DNA of 64,000 bases from Gamsiella multidivaricata (GCF_025024155.1 NW_026251710.1:434001-498000); one strand, 5' to 3'. Counted from the stretch's first letter, positions 1-17,344 are shown. The notes: generated by a model not told the origin, from the letters alone. Numbers and translations: made by a program.

Positions 1-95
1 ATGTAGACAGAACTGAAGCAGCTATACAGCGAGTATCGCATCTAAATGGGCTGGAGTGTCAAAGCTGCCTCGCAACGTAATGTTTCCTATCATAA

Positions 96-1966
96 CAGTC
101 AACTCTCTATAAAGGAAACCCTCTGGATCCGGCTCGACTGTGTCCTTTATAGAGATTTCCTTTACAGAATGGGAAGTTTCCAAGTTTCGAGATCCGTTGC
201 TGCATTGACAACAGCCTTGTTCTCAATAGTTACATTAATAAATATTGCACATCCATTTGTACAGTGCAATTCCAGCAACCGCAAATCATCATAACTACCG
301 AGGGATCCGCACATACCACGATGACCTACGAGCAGCGCATCGCTCTTTGCCGTAAAAAGAAGGAAGATCCGAGCATGAGCATTGATTAACTTAGTTCATG
401 GCTCGAGAAGAAACAAAGTATCAAGGTAGCCAGGTCAACAATATTTAAGATATTAATGCGGTCTACCGAACTATTCCAAAACACCGACCGACGCAAGAAG
501 GACGCCAAGCGACACAAAGGTGTAAAGCTCCTGATGATGAAAGATGCCTTAAAGGAGTGGCTCGAGCTTTATCAGGGTCAGGTCCAGATGAATGGGCACC
601 TAATCCAAGCTAAAGGAAAGGTTTTCCTCCAGGATATCCACAGCGAGCAAGCGAGTCTCGAGTTTTCCGAAGGCTGGTTAACGTCATTCAAGAAGCGCCA
701 TGGCATCCAAGAATACCATACAGTCGGAGAGCGGACCTGTGAACATGCAAACCCTTGAAGAGCTGTTGCCCGGATTGCCCTCAAGGCTTGACAGATACTC
801 ATGGAAGGGCATCTACAATATGGACGACCGGTCTCTTCTATCGAATGCAGGTAAGGCTGAAAAGTCTATGTCAAGCAGGTATCAAGGTGTTTAAACAGCG
901 ATATAATAATCATTCGTGCTTAAACCCGATGGAGCCTTAGCGACAAAGCAACTTGAGGGTAGAAAGCAGGACAAAGAGCGCATAACTGTTGCTGACTGTT
1001 CGAATAGTGGTGGATCCGACAAGGTGCCGCTATGGATCATCGGCGAGTTCCAAAAGCCGCGCCATTTCAAAAACGTTCAGCTCAGCAACTTGGAAATGAC
1101 CTACCGTTGGAATACCAGGGCATGAATGACGCTGATGATATTCAGCGACTGACTCAAGTGGTTTGATGGCAGAGCGAATGGCAGAGTGCTGTTAATATTG
1201 GACAACTGCAGCGCACATGGAAATCAGGCCAATCTCCCACAGCTATCGAGCACAAAGGTTCTCTACGTGCCGCCCAACATGACTTCCGAGATCCAGCCCA
1301 ATGGATGCTGGTATCATCAGGTTATTTAAGGCGCGATACAGGCTTCATTTTTCTGAACAGCTTTTTAGCAACCTTGAGAATGATATCGCAAACCCTGCAA
1401 GGACCGACGTCCTCGCAGGAATCAGAATAGCAGTGCAAGCTTAGGATGAGGTGAAAGACACAAGTATCACCAACCGCTTCAAAGAATGTAAAATACGCAC
1501 ACCAAGCGACAGCGACACACCAAACAGCGATATCGATGATGATAATATTATCGACCAGCTCAGTGCCACTCTTCAACGGATGCCATATCAGGACTCGATG
1601 TTAGTAACGTTCCTATTAATTCATCTAGATGAACAGGAGGTGTACATTGCGGATGAGATAAGACAGCCTGTCGGCGAGCCACTGGGAGAAACTGAGGATG
1701 ATGTTGTTGTGCGATCCGAGCACAGTATCGCTCAAGCAGTGAAGGCTAATGACACTCTTCTGACAGTTTCAGGATCACGACACGCGAGCTTCTCAAGATC
1801 TACAGAGGAAACGCCTTCGCCAAACCACTAGACTAGTCTCCCTATTTATGCACAATATCTCGGCTTAATGGAAATATTTCATATGGTCGGGGCAAGAGAA
1901 GAGTTTCCTTTTCACTTTATAGAACTAAGTCCCTTTATACAGATTTCCTTTAGAGGGAGTTGACTG
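96..1966 (+). mobile_element. Degenerate pogo/Tigger-type DNA transposon
   Basis: The ends are an imperfect terminal inverted repeat. The left end starts CAGTCAACTC at 96, and the right end reads the same on the other strand from 1966. The first 25 positions match at 22. A second inverted motif sits just inside the left end: CTCTATAAAGGA at 105-116 and its reverse complement at 143-154. Related CTTTATA motifs lie at the right end around 1915-1940. A TA dinucleotide is present 1-3 bp outside each end (93-94 and 1970-1971), as expected for Tc1/mariner-pogo insertion, but it does not directly abut the repeats. The interior holds remains of a CENP-B-type DNA-binding domain and a DDE nuclease. This is an inactive fossil copy. 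Confidence 0.8.
321..1831 (+). pseudogene. Broken DDE transposase (pogo/Tigger, CENP-B HTH)
   Basis: The reading frame opens at 321 with a helix-turn-helix segment (MTYEQRIALC). It meets an in-frame TAA at 388-390, continues through a CENP-B-type helix-turn-helix (LKEWL, then WLTSFKKRHGI) and stops at 756-758. Later frames carry the nuclease. An IYNMDD segment with the first aspartate lies near 818. LILDNCSAHG with the second aspartate lies near 1190-1220. VPPNMTSEIQP lies near 1270-1300, and after it the expected QPMDAGIIRLFK block appears only in a shifted frame. Stops and at least two frame changes show it cannot make transposase. A C-terminal acidic tail frame runs to 1831. Confidence 0.8.
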
Positions 1967-2260
1967 GACTAGGCGATGTTCGGTAGCGGTTTGAACTTGA
2001 ATAACAAAGATGCTAATGCAGGACTAATAATGCCGCTTGCAGCGCAAACAATCTGCACAGCCTTTCCCTTCAAGCTCTAGCAGCAGAGCTTGCCTGGCGA
2101 TACTTTGGCCAAGCCCAGACGCTGTGATAATTGGGTCTACCGGGGGAAGAAATCTTTGTCTGTCTTCCCAGTGGATACCAAAGAAGCCGCACCAACTATT
2201 TTCCACCTCATCAGTCAATCCCTCATCTCTTCTCCCTCCCCCTTTCCACAGTCGTGAACC

Positions 2261-4949
<2,689 letters not shown>

Positions 4950-5184
4950 ATGATCTAACTATTGCTCTTATCAAATACTCTAAGCTTGGCACGCCTTAGT
5001 TCTCATCTCTTCGATTTGCGATTCTGATTGTGTAGGGTTGCGCGTTTATAAAATAAAAGGATCGACATTGAACAGATGAAAAGAAGCATCATACTTAAAT
5101 AGTATGTGTCCTCTGTAAGGAACAGATTTTATTTTGTTGCCATGCAGGTTTCTTACACGCAGAAGAGTAAGCCAACTCGATATT

Positions 5185-6454
5185 CTATTGCATTTCAGTA
5201 TCCTGGTCTTCCTTTTCCTCCTCCTGTTTGCCTTCATCAGTCGACAACCTTTGTTTCTTGGCCTTGCTGCCGTTGGTCGAATCCTGGTCCTTCAGATAAC
5301 CTGGAATTTTGCCCTCCTTCAGTGCCCTTTCCAGTTTTGCGGTTTCATCCAATGTCGTCACCTTTGCAAGTGCAGCCTTGATCTTGTCTTGATCCTCCTT
5401 GCTCATGTTAAGTGTGGGCACGCTCGACTTCAGGGGCAAAGGTACTCCCTCTCCAGGTTCGAATGTTGATGACTTTGTCGCGGCAATTGATTCTGCTAGT
5501 GCCGATGGTCCCGCCTTGCCCTCAAACAGCTTCTTTGCCTCTTGTCTCTCCTACAATTATTGAGGCCAAAATAATGTTCATCAGTATATCTTGATGCGTC
5601 CCTAGTAAAATCACGATAACCTGGTATATAATGTCAAGTGTATCACGCACCTTCTGCTTGACCCTTTCGAAGTCCAGCACCCTGACATTGGGCAGTTTCC
5701 AAATGACCCACTCGCGATAGTACTTTTTCTTTATGATGGGATTGTCGAGCAGTGACAAGATCTCGAGGGCCTTGCATCCTGCAAGTCCATCCAGATCTGA
5801 TAACTCCGTGATGGCGTTATTGGTGAGGACGACTGTCGTTAGATTAGGCAGATATTGGCTCAGGTTGGGGTCGATTCTACTGATCCTGTTGTTACTGAGC
5901 AGGAGGCATTTCAGTCGTGGAAGCGATGGGAAGTTCGAGAGGGATCGGATGTCGTTGTCTGTCAGATCCAGTGAGTCGTTCAGATCCTGATCGCCACCAG
6001 AATATTATAGTAGAAGCTGTTAGTTCCTTGATCGTGAAGGAAGGACTGATTCGCGTGAGCCGTTTGCTAGAACCAAACGTGGACACACCTTTGTTACTCC
6101 AAGGTTCTCAATGGCCGGAATCTTGTGACCTAGATGGACGAGAACAAAGGTGTAGATAGACAACAAAACGAGGGACATGGAGTCAAGGATGACAATAGAT
6201 TTTGGGTTGTCTTTGTGGTGGCGATAAAGTGCACCATAATTCCAATCTCAAATGCGGTAGTACGTCAAGCATAGATGGCCTAGAGCACCAAAAACGTCGG
6301 CATAAAATGAAAAAAGCGAGGTTACAACGGCACAAAAAAAAAAAGGAATCAGATTGAAAGACACGAAGGTGATACTGCGCAAATCAAGTTCTCTGTCCTG
6401 AACTGCATTCAGGTAACATGGTGCCCGTGAGATGAGTTCTGGCGTCAGTTTCAT
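5185..6454 (-). CDS. LEA1: U2 small nuclear ribonucleoprotein A' (Lea1-like)
   Basis: Leucine-rich-repeat protein of the U2 snRNP that pairs with U2B'' and helps branch-site recognition in pre-mRNA splicing. Four exons on the minus strand join in phase: 6454-6376, 6129-6089, 5986-5651 and 5550-5185, giving 273 residues. The start MKLTPELI is the conserved family N-terminus. Exon 2 encodes KIPAIENLG. Exon 3 holds the leucine-rich repeats (LDLTDNDIRSL, LLLSNNRISRI, VVLTNNAITEL) and the capping motif YREWVIWKLPNVRVLDF. The C-terminal part has the usual variable charged tail with an IPGYL segment. Length is slightly over the human 255 residues. Only the precise junction of the small 41-nt exon is modest in support. 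Confidence 0.93.
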
Positions 6455-6649
6455 AATAAAGGTAGTATGGCGAGATTTGAAGTGATTTGATCCTGACGAG
6501 TAGAGAACGGGCATTGAGAACTTCAAAAGCACATCTTGACCTAATCTCTGCCAGCAAGGGAGAAATCATTACAAATACAATAGCCAATACACAACGTCAT
6601 GAACGTCATTGTGGAATTATATAGTATCCATTCTACCAACTTTCAAGTT

Positions 6650-6732
6650 GGTAGGATGGCCGAGTTGGTCTAAGGCGCCGCACTCAAGTTGCGGTCTCGA
6701 GAGAGGCGTGGGTTCAAATCCCACTTCTACCA
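6650..6732 (+). tRNA. tRNA-Leu (anticodon CAA)
   Basis: An 83-nt cloverleaf can be drawn. The acceptor stem is GGTAGGA at 6650-6656 with TTCTACC at 6725-6731, discriminator A at 6732. The D arm is GGCCGAGTTGGTCTAAGGC. The anticodon stem CCGCA/TGCGG encloses loop CTCAAGT with anticodon CAA. A long class II variable arm follows, then the T arm GGGTTCAAATCCC. There is no intron and no encoded CCA. A short T run at 6734-6737 and a longer one from 6772 could end RNA polymerase III transcription. Just upstream, CCAACTT/AAGTTGG (6637-6651) is an inverted repeat that overlaps the 5' end of the tRNA. Confidence 0.95.
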
Positions 6733-7978
6733 CTTTTACTGCCGCTGATACTGCTTTTTGTATGCCTCAGCTTTTTTTTTACATCTCAACAGTTGCATGG
6801 TTGTTTGCTCTATCAGGATCAGTCGCTTGAAGGGACGCCAGAAGCTGACCCTACATTTAATCTTAAGCCAGTCCACTTTGGAATAAAACTCGATATTTGG
6901 AACCCTATGAAAATGAGGTCCCACGAAATAAAATCAGATTTGACGGTCGAAAAAGACGGAGATCATGGTCTCGAAAGTGACCGTTGTGTTTAAATAGAGC
7001 CAGGCTTCGTGAGTTATTGTGTTCCTTATCAAAAAAGCACGCATCATAGCCACGCTCAATTGATGGTCTTTTGGTCTCACAGCCGGACAATCATCGAACC
7101 TGAGTGCCAAGGTAGGATCTGTTCTTACAGTCCACCACTTTGCAAGATGGGAGTTCTTTAAAGAAGCACGCGGCCCTGTCATTAGTTTGGCATATGGGCT
7201 ATCGTGCGCCGAAGAGAACTTATATCTCTCACCGCTACTTATCATACCAAAACAAATGGAAACGACGCAGAGGATTGTAATAGCGCATTGGACGAGTGGG
7301 TGCCGTCATTTATGAACAGTGATAGCCCCCTCTGGATGCATCTGACTTTTATCGTCACCCTTATCGGAGAATGGAGAGATGTGCTGTTGCCCCAGGCTTG
7401 AAGATGATCTGCATTATCATGTTTGTTCGTGCGAAACGGTTAGTTATGTACACGAATATCTTTTGGCTCATCAGCCAGGGCAGAGTTCCAAAACTGGGAG
7501 ATGCATGAGAATCATGAGGGACGCAGAGAAACAGGAAACAGAGAGGGGGTGGGTTGCGAAAAGATCGTCTCTGTGTGAACCAAACGAAAGCAAACTCTGG
7601 AGGGTCAATATTTTTTGTTCCCTCAACCTTGCTTCACTCCATCCCTTCTCATCACTCTTCTCATTCTCTCACACTCACACTCCTCTTCACTCCCACCCGC
7701 CTCCTTATCTACTTCTTACTCATCCACTTGACTCTAACTTTCAATTGAATCCCTCGTCCTCCAGCAAGACTCACCCAAGTGTAGGTCTGACAGCTCAATT
7801 TGACCTGAAAGTGTCTGCCCCATGTCTTCCACGAAGCTGACGTGATATGCAGGCAAAAGGCTGCGTTCAACCTCACGATGGAGAAGAGTACATGTTTGTC
7901 AGGGCCTAACTAATGACTGTCCGTTCGATATCACCCTGCGTCTTCTCTTCTGTTTCAATTAACTAGCACTCCTTCGTC
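6733..7978. other. Intergenic region, leader of the AGC kinase gene
   Basis: No gene is recognised. Short open frames at 6900-7400 have no family match that I can see and look like chance. From about 7615 to 7760 the plus strand is strongly CT-rich, which is common in fungal promoters and 5' leaders, so transcription of the kinase gene probably begins near here. Confidence 0.5.
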
Positions 7979-10520
7979 ATGTCCTGGCTGCACTCCAAGA
8001 GTAAGCGTGCGGGCACGAGAAAGCGCGCTGCCATAAGATGATAGTTGGTCAGCCAGTCTATAAGGGCTATGACAATCCCCGTAGTTGCGCTTTGCTACGA
8101 TCGCCTGTATCTGCTTAGTTGCTTTTTATGATAGCCAGCAATTCAGCTGCGCTCAAAGACACTCAGTCAGGAACTGACAAAAACATGTTCTTACCACTAA
8201 TATAGAGCACAAGGAAAAAGAGCGGGAGAAGGAAAGGGAAAAAGAAAAGGAAAAGGAAGCCGCGGCGCTGTCTGCATCGTTCAATTCGTCGTTACAGATA
8301 AAATCCTCGTCTGCGACCTCGTCCTCCTCGGCAACATCCCCGCCAAAATCATCCCAAGGTAACGGCCACTCGCAGGCCCCATCTTCCTCTTCGACACATT
8401 CATCCACTCCGCCAGTTTCCGGCCATTCTCCATCGCCATCGGGGCAATCTCAGCAGAACGGAGTTTCTAGCGGAAAGACTGAGGGCGGAGCAGCCAAGAA
8501 TGGCCTTTTGATCATTCGCGTAGTCGAAGCGCGAGGGCTAAGCCTTCCACCTGGCTCCTACAATCCTCCGTTCGTTCCTAAGCAGCAGCCCAGCATAACA
8601 AGCAACAGAGAATCTCTCCAGCGAAAGTGGTGGTTGCCTTATGCCGTCCTGGAATTTGACAAGAATGAAGTTCTCATTGACGCTTTGGGCGGTGAGCTGT
8701 CGAACCCTGTCTGGCAATACAGAGCTCACTTGTAAGTCGCAATCATGTCGCTATTATTATCTAATCTCCCCTTTTTTCTTTGTCTATTGCTTTCAAATGG
8801 AGGATGGGAGTTTTATTTTTCTCCAGAGAACATGGTCTATTCATGCATGCACCTTTGTTAGTACAACAGCTGCAGCGGCACGAATAGACTTTGTTGGAGA
8901 TACATTGTATAACAGGAGCAACGGCGGGATTTTCGAAATGCATATCAATCATTAACGAGACACAGTTGCTTACCACTATGTGCAACCTACTTGTGTTCAT
9001 TCTTTTTGATAGCGACGTGTCGAGAGTGTCTGACGTGCAATTATCGCTCTATATTCGCATCCCCAACCCAAAGACGCTGGCTGCGCTGGAAAAGTCTGGA
9101 AATGTGATGGAGAGTGAGAGTTCGAGCGAGGACGTATTCTTGGGCAATGTCAAACTGGAGCCCCGCTGGGACGAGCAGATGCAAGACGAATGGTTTATGC
9201 TTCAGGGAGGAACAGGCAAAGTCCGCGTTCAAGTGGCGTTCAAACGAGACAGCGTAAGTATCCTCTGTATTTATTCAGCGGCCTCATTATTATGGACACT
9301 GATGAAATGATCCCTTCTGTGCTCGTAGGCCAACACTCCGCTGACAATAGACGCGTTTGACCTCCTCAAAGTCATTGGAAAGGGCAGTTTTGGCAAGGTA
9401 ACGCTGGGGGGTAGCTTCGTCTTTTTTATTTTTATTTTATTTTTTGGCCGCTAAAAGGATAACTCTCTGTATGTCTTTGATAAAGGTCATGCAAGTTAGG
9501 AAGCGCGATACGTCTCGTATTTATGCCATGAAGATCATCCGCAAGGCGCACATCATCTCCCGTAGCGAGGTCAACCACACTTTAGCGGAGCGAACTGTCC
9601 TGGCCCAAATCAACAATCCGTTCATTGTCCCTCTCAAGTTCTCATTCCAGTCACCGGAGAAGCTATACCTTGTTCTCGCCTTTGTCAATGGCGGGGAGCT
9701 CTTCCATCATTTGCAGCGCGAGGGCCGATTCAGTGAGGAGAGATCTCGGTTCTATGCTGCCGAACTTATGTGCGCTCTCGAGTGTTTGCATGGATTTAAT
9801 GTTGTCTACAGGGATCTCAAACCAGAAAACATCCTGCTGGATTATACCGGTCATATTGCCCTCTGTGACTTTGGACTGTGCAAGCTTGGCATGACAGAGA
9901 CCGAGACGACAAACACGTTTTGCGGAACGCCAGAGTATCTCGCGCCAGAGCTACTCCTTGGTCAGGGCTATACCAAGACGGTGGACTGGTGGACCTTGGG
10001 CGTGCTTCTGTACGAAATGTTAACTGGTCTGCCTCCGTTCTATGACGAAAATATCCACGAGATGTACAGAAAGATCTTGCAAGATGAGCTGCGATTCCCG
10101 GACGAGGTTGCGCCCGATGCACGCGCACTGTTGTCGGCGCTTTTGACAAGAGATCCTAATCAACGCCTTGGCAACAATGGGTCGAGTGCGATCAAGCAGC
10201 ATCCGTTCTTCAAGCCCATCTCTTTCCCGTTGTTGATGGCGAAAAAAATTCAGCCGCCGTTCAAGCCCTCTGTGTCCTCCGCCATCGATACCTCCAACTT
10301 TGACGAGGAGTTCACGAGCGAGGAACCAATGGACTCGGTTGTGGAGTCATCGTTTTTGAGCGAGACCGTTCAATTGCAGTTCAAGGGGTTCACCTACAAT
10401 CCCGCCAATGATGGTGTTCTAGGTGCCAGCATGGCAAACCATGGTGCCCTGGGATCATCGGGCGATCGCTCTGTATCGGGACGCACGGGCGGCATGGGCC
10501 AAGGGCGGGGTGGCTACTGA
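7979..10520 (+). CDS. YPK1: AGC-family Ser/Thr kinase, Ypk1/Gad8/SGK type
   Basis: Protein kinase acting downstream of TORC2 and PDK1 in membrane stress and sphingolipid control. Five exons join in phase: 7979-8000, 8206-8731, 9013-9253, 9329-9397 and 9486-10520, giving 630 residues. An N-terminal charged (KEKERE) and Ser-rich stretch leads to a C2-like domain starting LLIIRVVEARGL, as in fungal Ypk/Gad8. The kinase domain has glycine loop GKGSFGKV, YAMKII lysine, VVYRDLKPEN catalytic loop, DFG and the activation loop TFCGTPEYLAPE, the PDK1 site. The AGC tail ends with the hydrophobic motif FKGFTY, the TORC2 site, followed by a Gly/Ser tail. The first exon codes for only seven residues and is supported by a clean GTAAGC donor. 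The intron after the C2 beginning is 281 nt. Confidence 0.92.
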
Positions 10521-11117
10521 CTCTAGTGAAGAATCACAAGAACGACGGAATAAAAGCTCTCTTTATTTGTGCATTCTGTTTTGTCAAAGTAGAATGTTCC
10601 AGCATGCAATGCTTAGACTATGAACTGAGTGGCGAGATTAGAGTTTGATTGCAGATCGAAGTACGGTTGAGCCCCTTGCGCTAAAAAGTCAGACCTAAAT
10701 TGCTGAATATGATTGGCCAAATGCAGCCGGGGGATTGTTGTGTTTCAGTTTCAAAAAGAAACAGTGGCAGGTCTAAGCGGGGGAAAGAGCTCGATCTACT
10801 ATCTTCAATCCAGGGCCAGGAACAAGAAACCGATGGAAACAGGGGTTTGTCTACTGTACCTGCCTGTGAATATTGCTATGTAGTGCTGTGTCGCTGGAAA
10901 AAAAAAGCTGGATGCAATATCCTCTTTCATCATCTCTTCCCTTCTTTCATACTCTCCTCTCTCTCTTACACTCACTCTCACCCTCATCCTCCATTCCCCC
11001 ACTCTTCTATCTCTCACCCTCACACAACCTCTTATTCTTTTCACACATATACATCATTATCTACTCAAACATATACACATATATACTCCGATATCGCTCT
11101 ATTATCCTTCCTTCACA
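10521..11117. other. Intergenic region, promoter of the kelch gene
   Basis: No coding region is supported. The stretch 10920-11060 is a dense pyrimidine tract (CTCTCT, CACTCA and CCCTCA runs), followed by ACATATATAC-like AT-rich sequence at 11045-11095 just before the start codon. It looks like a CT-rich fungal core promoter and leader. Confidence 0.5.
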
Positions 11118-12926
11118 ATGTCCCGACGAGTCCTGACTTCCAGGCAGGTCGCCCTTCTCCTCACACATATCACCACACTTTTCCTTTGCATCTCCTTTGC
11201 CCCTGCTGTTCACACCCAATCATTCCAGCCAGCTGTTGTATTTCAATCTAACAACGTCTTCATCGAGGGCCAGGCCATGTACGTTATGGCTGGCACTCCC
11301 TCTGTCGATTCCGACATCACTACTCCGCAGATGTTCATGATGGATCTCTCTGTCTCTTGGAACGCGACCAGCCCTATTTTCAAGAAGTTGCCCAATGGGC
11401 CCACCGCCGTGTATCACACTAGCACTCTCTCGGCCGACAAGCAGAGTTGGTTTGCGCTGTTGAACAACGACGCCTACCTGTACAACTTCCAGAACGCAAC
11501 ATGGACCTCCATATTGACAAGTCCCTACATAAACAAGTATTTGCTGGACGGAGCTGTGGTGGACCCAGATACAGGCATCATTTATAGTCCGAATGGATAT
11601 GTCACTACCACAGGCGAAGTTTCAATGTTGAGAGTGAACCTGAACACTTCTGTGTTCGACAACGTCCCTCAGTACTCTACCAAAAACGTATCGGAGAATT
11701 ACAGCGCAGCCTGGAGCTCAGCGATTCAGGGCATGCTCTTTATCACTGAAATAGGAAGCGAGCTACACGTCTACAGCCCCACAAGAGGATGGAGCGCTCC
11801 AAGCGGAAGAGGAGCAATCCCCAGTCAACGCGCCGCCGCTTGCCTGATCCCAGTGTACGGAGGCTCGAAAATGGTACTGTTTGGCGGCTACTCAAGATTG
11901 ACGGCCAGTGCACTAAGTGATATCTATGTCCTGGATATTGCGACTTGGACATGGACAAAAGGACCCGACGCCAACTTACCGAATGGGCGACTGGGAGCCT
12001 CATGTGCTGTCACCAACGACCAATTTGTCATCTGGGGCGGCAAGAGTTCCAGCCCAACTTTGGATGTCATGGCTGATAATACTGCCTTGATCTACAACTT
12101 AAAAACCAACACATGGATAAACTCCTTTGTCGCCCTGCCCAAGCCTACAGCAACTCTGAGCGCCTCCACATCCACCTCTGCCGCCGCCGGCTCAAGCTCC
12201 ATCTCTTCGTCGACTTCACCTGACAGCTCCAAATCCAATACTCCCTCGCCAACTACAGCGAACGACAACAGTTCCCGTATCGTTATTATCGTTGGGTCAA
12301 TTGCAGGGGTACTCGCCATGGTCTTGATGGGCGTAGGACTGGCTTACTATCGCACTCGCTACAAGAAAACCGCTTCCGAAAACCCCATCGATGGCTCATC
12401 GAATCAGTCGGACCTCAAGGATTACCCTGACGGAAGCGCGTACGCATTGCAGCAGCGAAACCCTCCTTATCCACCTCCTCCTCCTGTCATGGACGCCAAA
12501 TGGTCAAGTCCTCGTCCTTATGATAGAGCGCCCCGTAATCCGGAAGCTATCGTGGATGATCAAAAGCATGGCTATTACCCTCCACCGGGATCCATGGAGC
12601 TTTCAAATCCCTATCTCAAGCAAGAGGCGGAACTAGGCAGGCAGGAGTGGGGTCGACCGCATGAAGGCACCTACGGTGCTCAGAGTATTTCTCAGCACCC
12701 ACACACAGATTACAACGACTTGGCGAGGAGGGGTCGACCTCAACAGGGCGAGTATGGCGCGCAACGGCATTCAGAACATCCCCATGTCGATATGCAGGTC
12801 CATCGCCCACTGGATAGCTCAAGTCATGGATATCACGATAGACGACCATACTCTCAACATCCCCAAAGACTCAAGAGCGAATCCAAGGCGATAGATGGCC
12901 TTTTGCAGGCATACTACGCTCCATAA
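11118..12926 (+). CDS. Kelch-repeat single-pass membrane protein
   Basis: Intronless 602-residue protein. A signal peptide (hydrophobic run LLLTHITTLFLCISFA, cleavage near VHTQS) is followed by an extracellular beta-propeller made of kelch-type repeats. Clear blades include MVLFGGYSR with DIYVLDIATWTW, and FVIWGGKSS with LIYNLKTNTW. Several N-glycosylation sequons are present. A Ser/Thr-rich linker leads to a transmembrane helix at about 388-410 (IVIIVGSIAGVLAMVLMGVG), then RTRYKK. The roughly 190-residue cytoplasmic tail is rich in Pro, Tyr and His and contains two imperfect copies of a GRP..G.YGAQ..S.HPH unit at about 512-560. The architecture recalls attractin or kelch surface receptors, but the ligand and partner are unknown. 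Proteins of this shape are abundant in Mortierella-like fungi (inference). Confidence 0.85.
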   Translation: MSRRVLTSRQVALLLTHITTLFLCISFAPAVHTQSFQPAVVFQSNNVFIEGQAMYVMAGTPSVDSDITTPQMFMMDLSVSWNATSPIFKKLPNGPTAVYHTSTLSADKQSWFALLNNDAYLYNFQNATWTSILTSPYINKYLLDGAVVDPDTGIIYSPNGYVTTTGEVSMLRVNLNTSVFDNVPQYSTKNVSENYSAAWSSAIQGMLFITEIGSELHVYSPTRGWSAPSGRGAIPSQRAAACLIPVYGGSKMVLFGGYSRLTASALSDIYVLDIATWTWTKGPDANLPNGRLGASCAVTNDQFVIWGGKSSSPTLDVMADNTALIYNLKTNTWINSFVALPKPTATLSASTSTSAAAGSSSISSSTSPDSSKSNTPSPTTANDNSSRIVIIVGSIAGVLAMVLMGVGLAYYRTRYKKTASENPIDGSSNQSDLKDYPDGSAYALQQRNPPYPPPPPVMDAKWSSPRPYDRAPRNPEAIVDDQKHGYYPPPGSMELSNPYLKQEAELGRQEWGRPHEGTYGAQSISQHPHTDYNDLARRGRPQQGEYGAQRHSEHPHVDMQVHRPLDSSSHGYHDRRPYSQHPQRLKSESKAIDGLLQAYYAP

Positions 12927-13197
12927 CTCATATTGCAACAACCGAGCACTCTCAATTTAAAGCAATCGCACAACATATCCTGTACTATATACCTCATCAA
13001 TAGAGACGATCCGTATACAAGCAATAGCATGTCAGAACATCTAATCTAATATATCAATAATATGCACTCTTCCTCTAATACCTCACCTGCACGTGACGTT
13101 GTTTATATTTTAGTAGCGTGAACGCGTCTTAAAGGATTCTTGTAGTTACTCCATCGCCATCCACACACTCCCGCCAGGAACAGAAAAAGAGTAAAAG

Positions 13198-16347
<3,150 letters not shown>

Positions 16348-16771
16348 AGAGATATAGCTGGATAGGAAGGTTCATTTCAGTGGCGCTTTTTGAGTAGAGC
16401 AAAGAATATGCTGCAAAACGAAGTAAGCTATGCCAAGATAATAATAATAAAAACAACAGCAGCGAAGTAGATCTTTATTTTTATTTTTGTGGCGGTGGAT
16501 ATGAATGAGGCTGCAACTCTTGCGGACGAGCCTCGAGAAAAGCGAGAGACTAGTACTGTGTACCATTGTAAAGCCCTATAAGCACGCAGGCTCGAGTCCA
16601 GCAGCTACGCGACAAAGGATGTGCGGTTCAATGGCTTCCTCGAGGATGACTGACATGTAAACACAGCTTAATATTCGTGTAGTTCACCGTTAGGTAACGG
16701 ATCCGACTCAATCGATAGGGCTAGTGGTCGAGGCTGTTCCTGGATATGCTGCCATTGTATCTCATGCGTTA
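16348..16771. other. Convergent 3' region, MCM7 and HSK3
   Basis: The 3' ends of MCM7 (plus) and HSK3 (minus) face each other here. I see no coding sequence. An AT-rich stretch with ATAATAATAATAAAAAC at 16438-16455 may contain polyadenylation signals. Confidence 0.5.
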
Positions 16772-17189
16772 TCACGATTCTTCCTGATCTTCATCCTGTC
16801 CCTGTCCCTGACCAAGCTGCTCATCGTCCTTCAATACCCTCGCGGATGCCATCAACCTAAAAGGCCACAGCAAAAAAAAAAAAAGAAAAAAAAAAAAGAT
16901 GAACACAAAAGGAACGCAATCCAGTTGCCATATTTTATGAAACTCCTTCGGACTGCGGATGTTGCGAGGATGCGGTGATGCAGAAAACGATGACGAGGGC
17001 GTTATATTCTTACAGAGATGAATGAATCGTCAAAAGGCGCTTGGTCCATTCCGACTGCACGACGGTGATCTCAACATTCTGCTCCAGCGTCTCAAGATTC
17101 TTTTGCAGCCTCTCAAGCGACGCGTTCAGGACCGTGTACTGGGTTGAACGCGAGGCTGCGCTTGCGGCGGAGGATGTTGCTACAGACAT
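16772..17189 (-). CDS. HSK3: DASH complex subunit Hsk3
   Basis: Very small kinetochore protein of the DASH/Dam1 ring, which couples chromosomes to spindle microtubules and exists only in fungi. Two exons, 17189-17014 and 16856-16772, give 86 residues. Exon 1 encodes a Ser/Ala-rich N-terminus and the Hsk3 core: RSTQYTVLNASLERLQ, then ETLEQNVEITVVQSEW and RLLTIHSSL. Read without splicing it would hit a stop directly after this core. The donor CT|GTAAGA and an acceptor TTTTAG after a poly-pyrimidine tract restore LLMASARVLKDD, which fits the family's conserved end (SLFMAASRVF in consensus form). A Gln/Glu/Asp tail closes the protein. The intron contains long T runs on the coding strand. The gene lies 155 bp downstream of the NFX1-type gene on the same strand. 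Confidence 0.85.
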
Positions 17190-17344
17190 AACACTTGTAC
17201 AGTTTCTAAATAGCAAGTTGTTGAGGATGGAGGAGAAAAAAGAGGACGCTTGTTTTTGGTGGCACAGAAAAAAAAACTTCATTTAGGGTTGGTATTCTAT
17301 AGTCCTTTGCGGCCCAACTATGGGTTGTGTTGTAGTGTAGGACT

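Noticed and set aside
6637..6651. Short hairpin next to the tRNA considered as a terminator
   Set aside because: It lies 5' of the tRNA and overlaps its first bases, so it is not a terminator of the tRNA.
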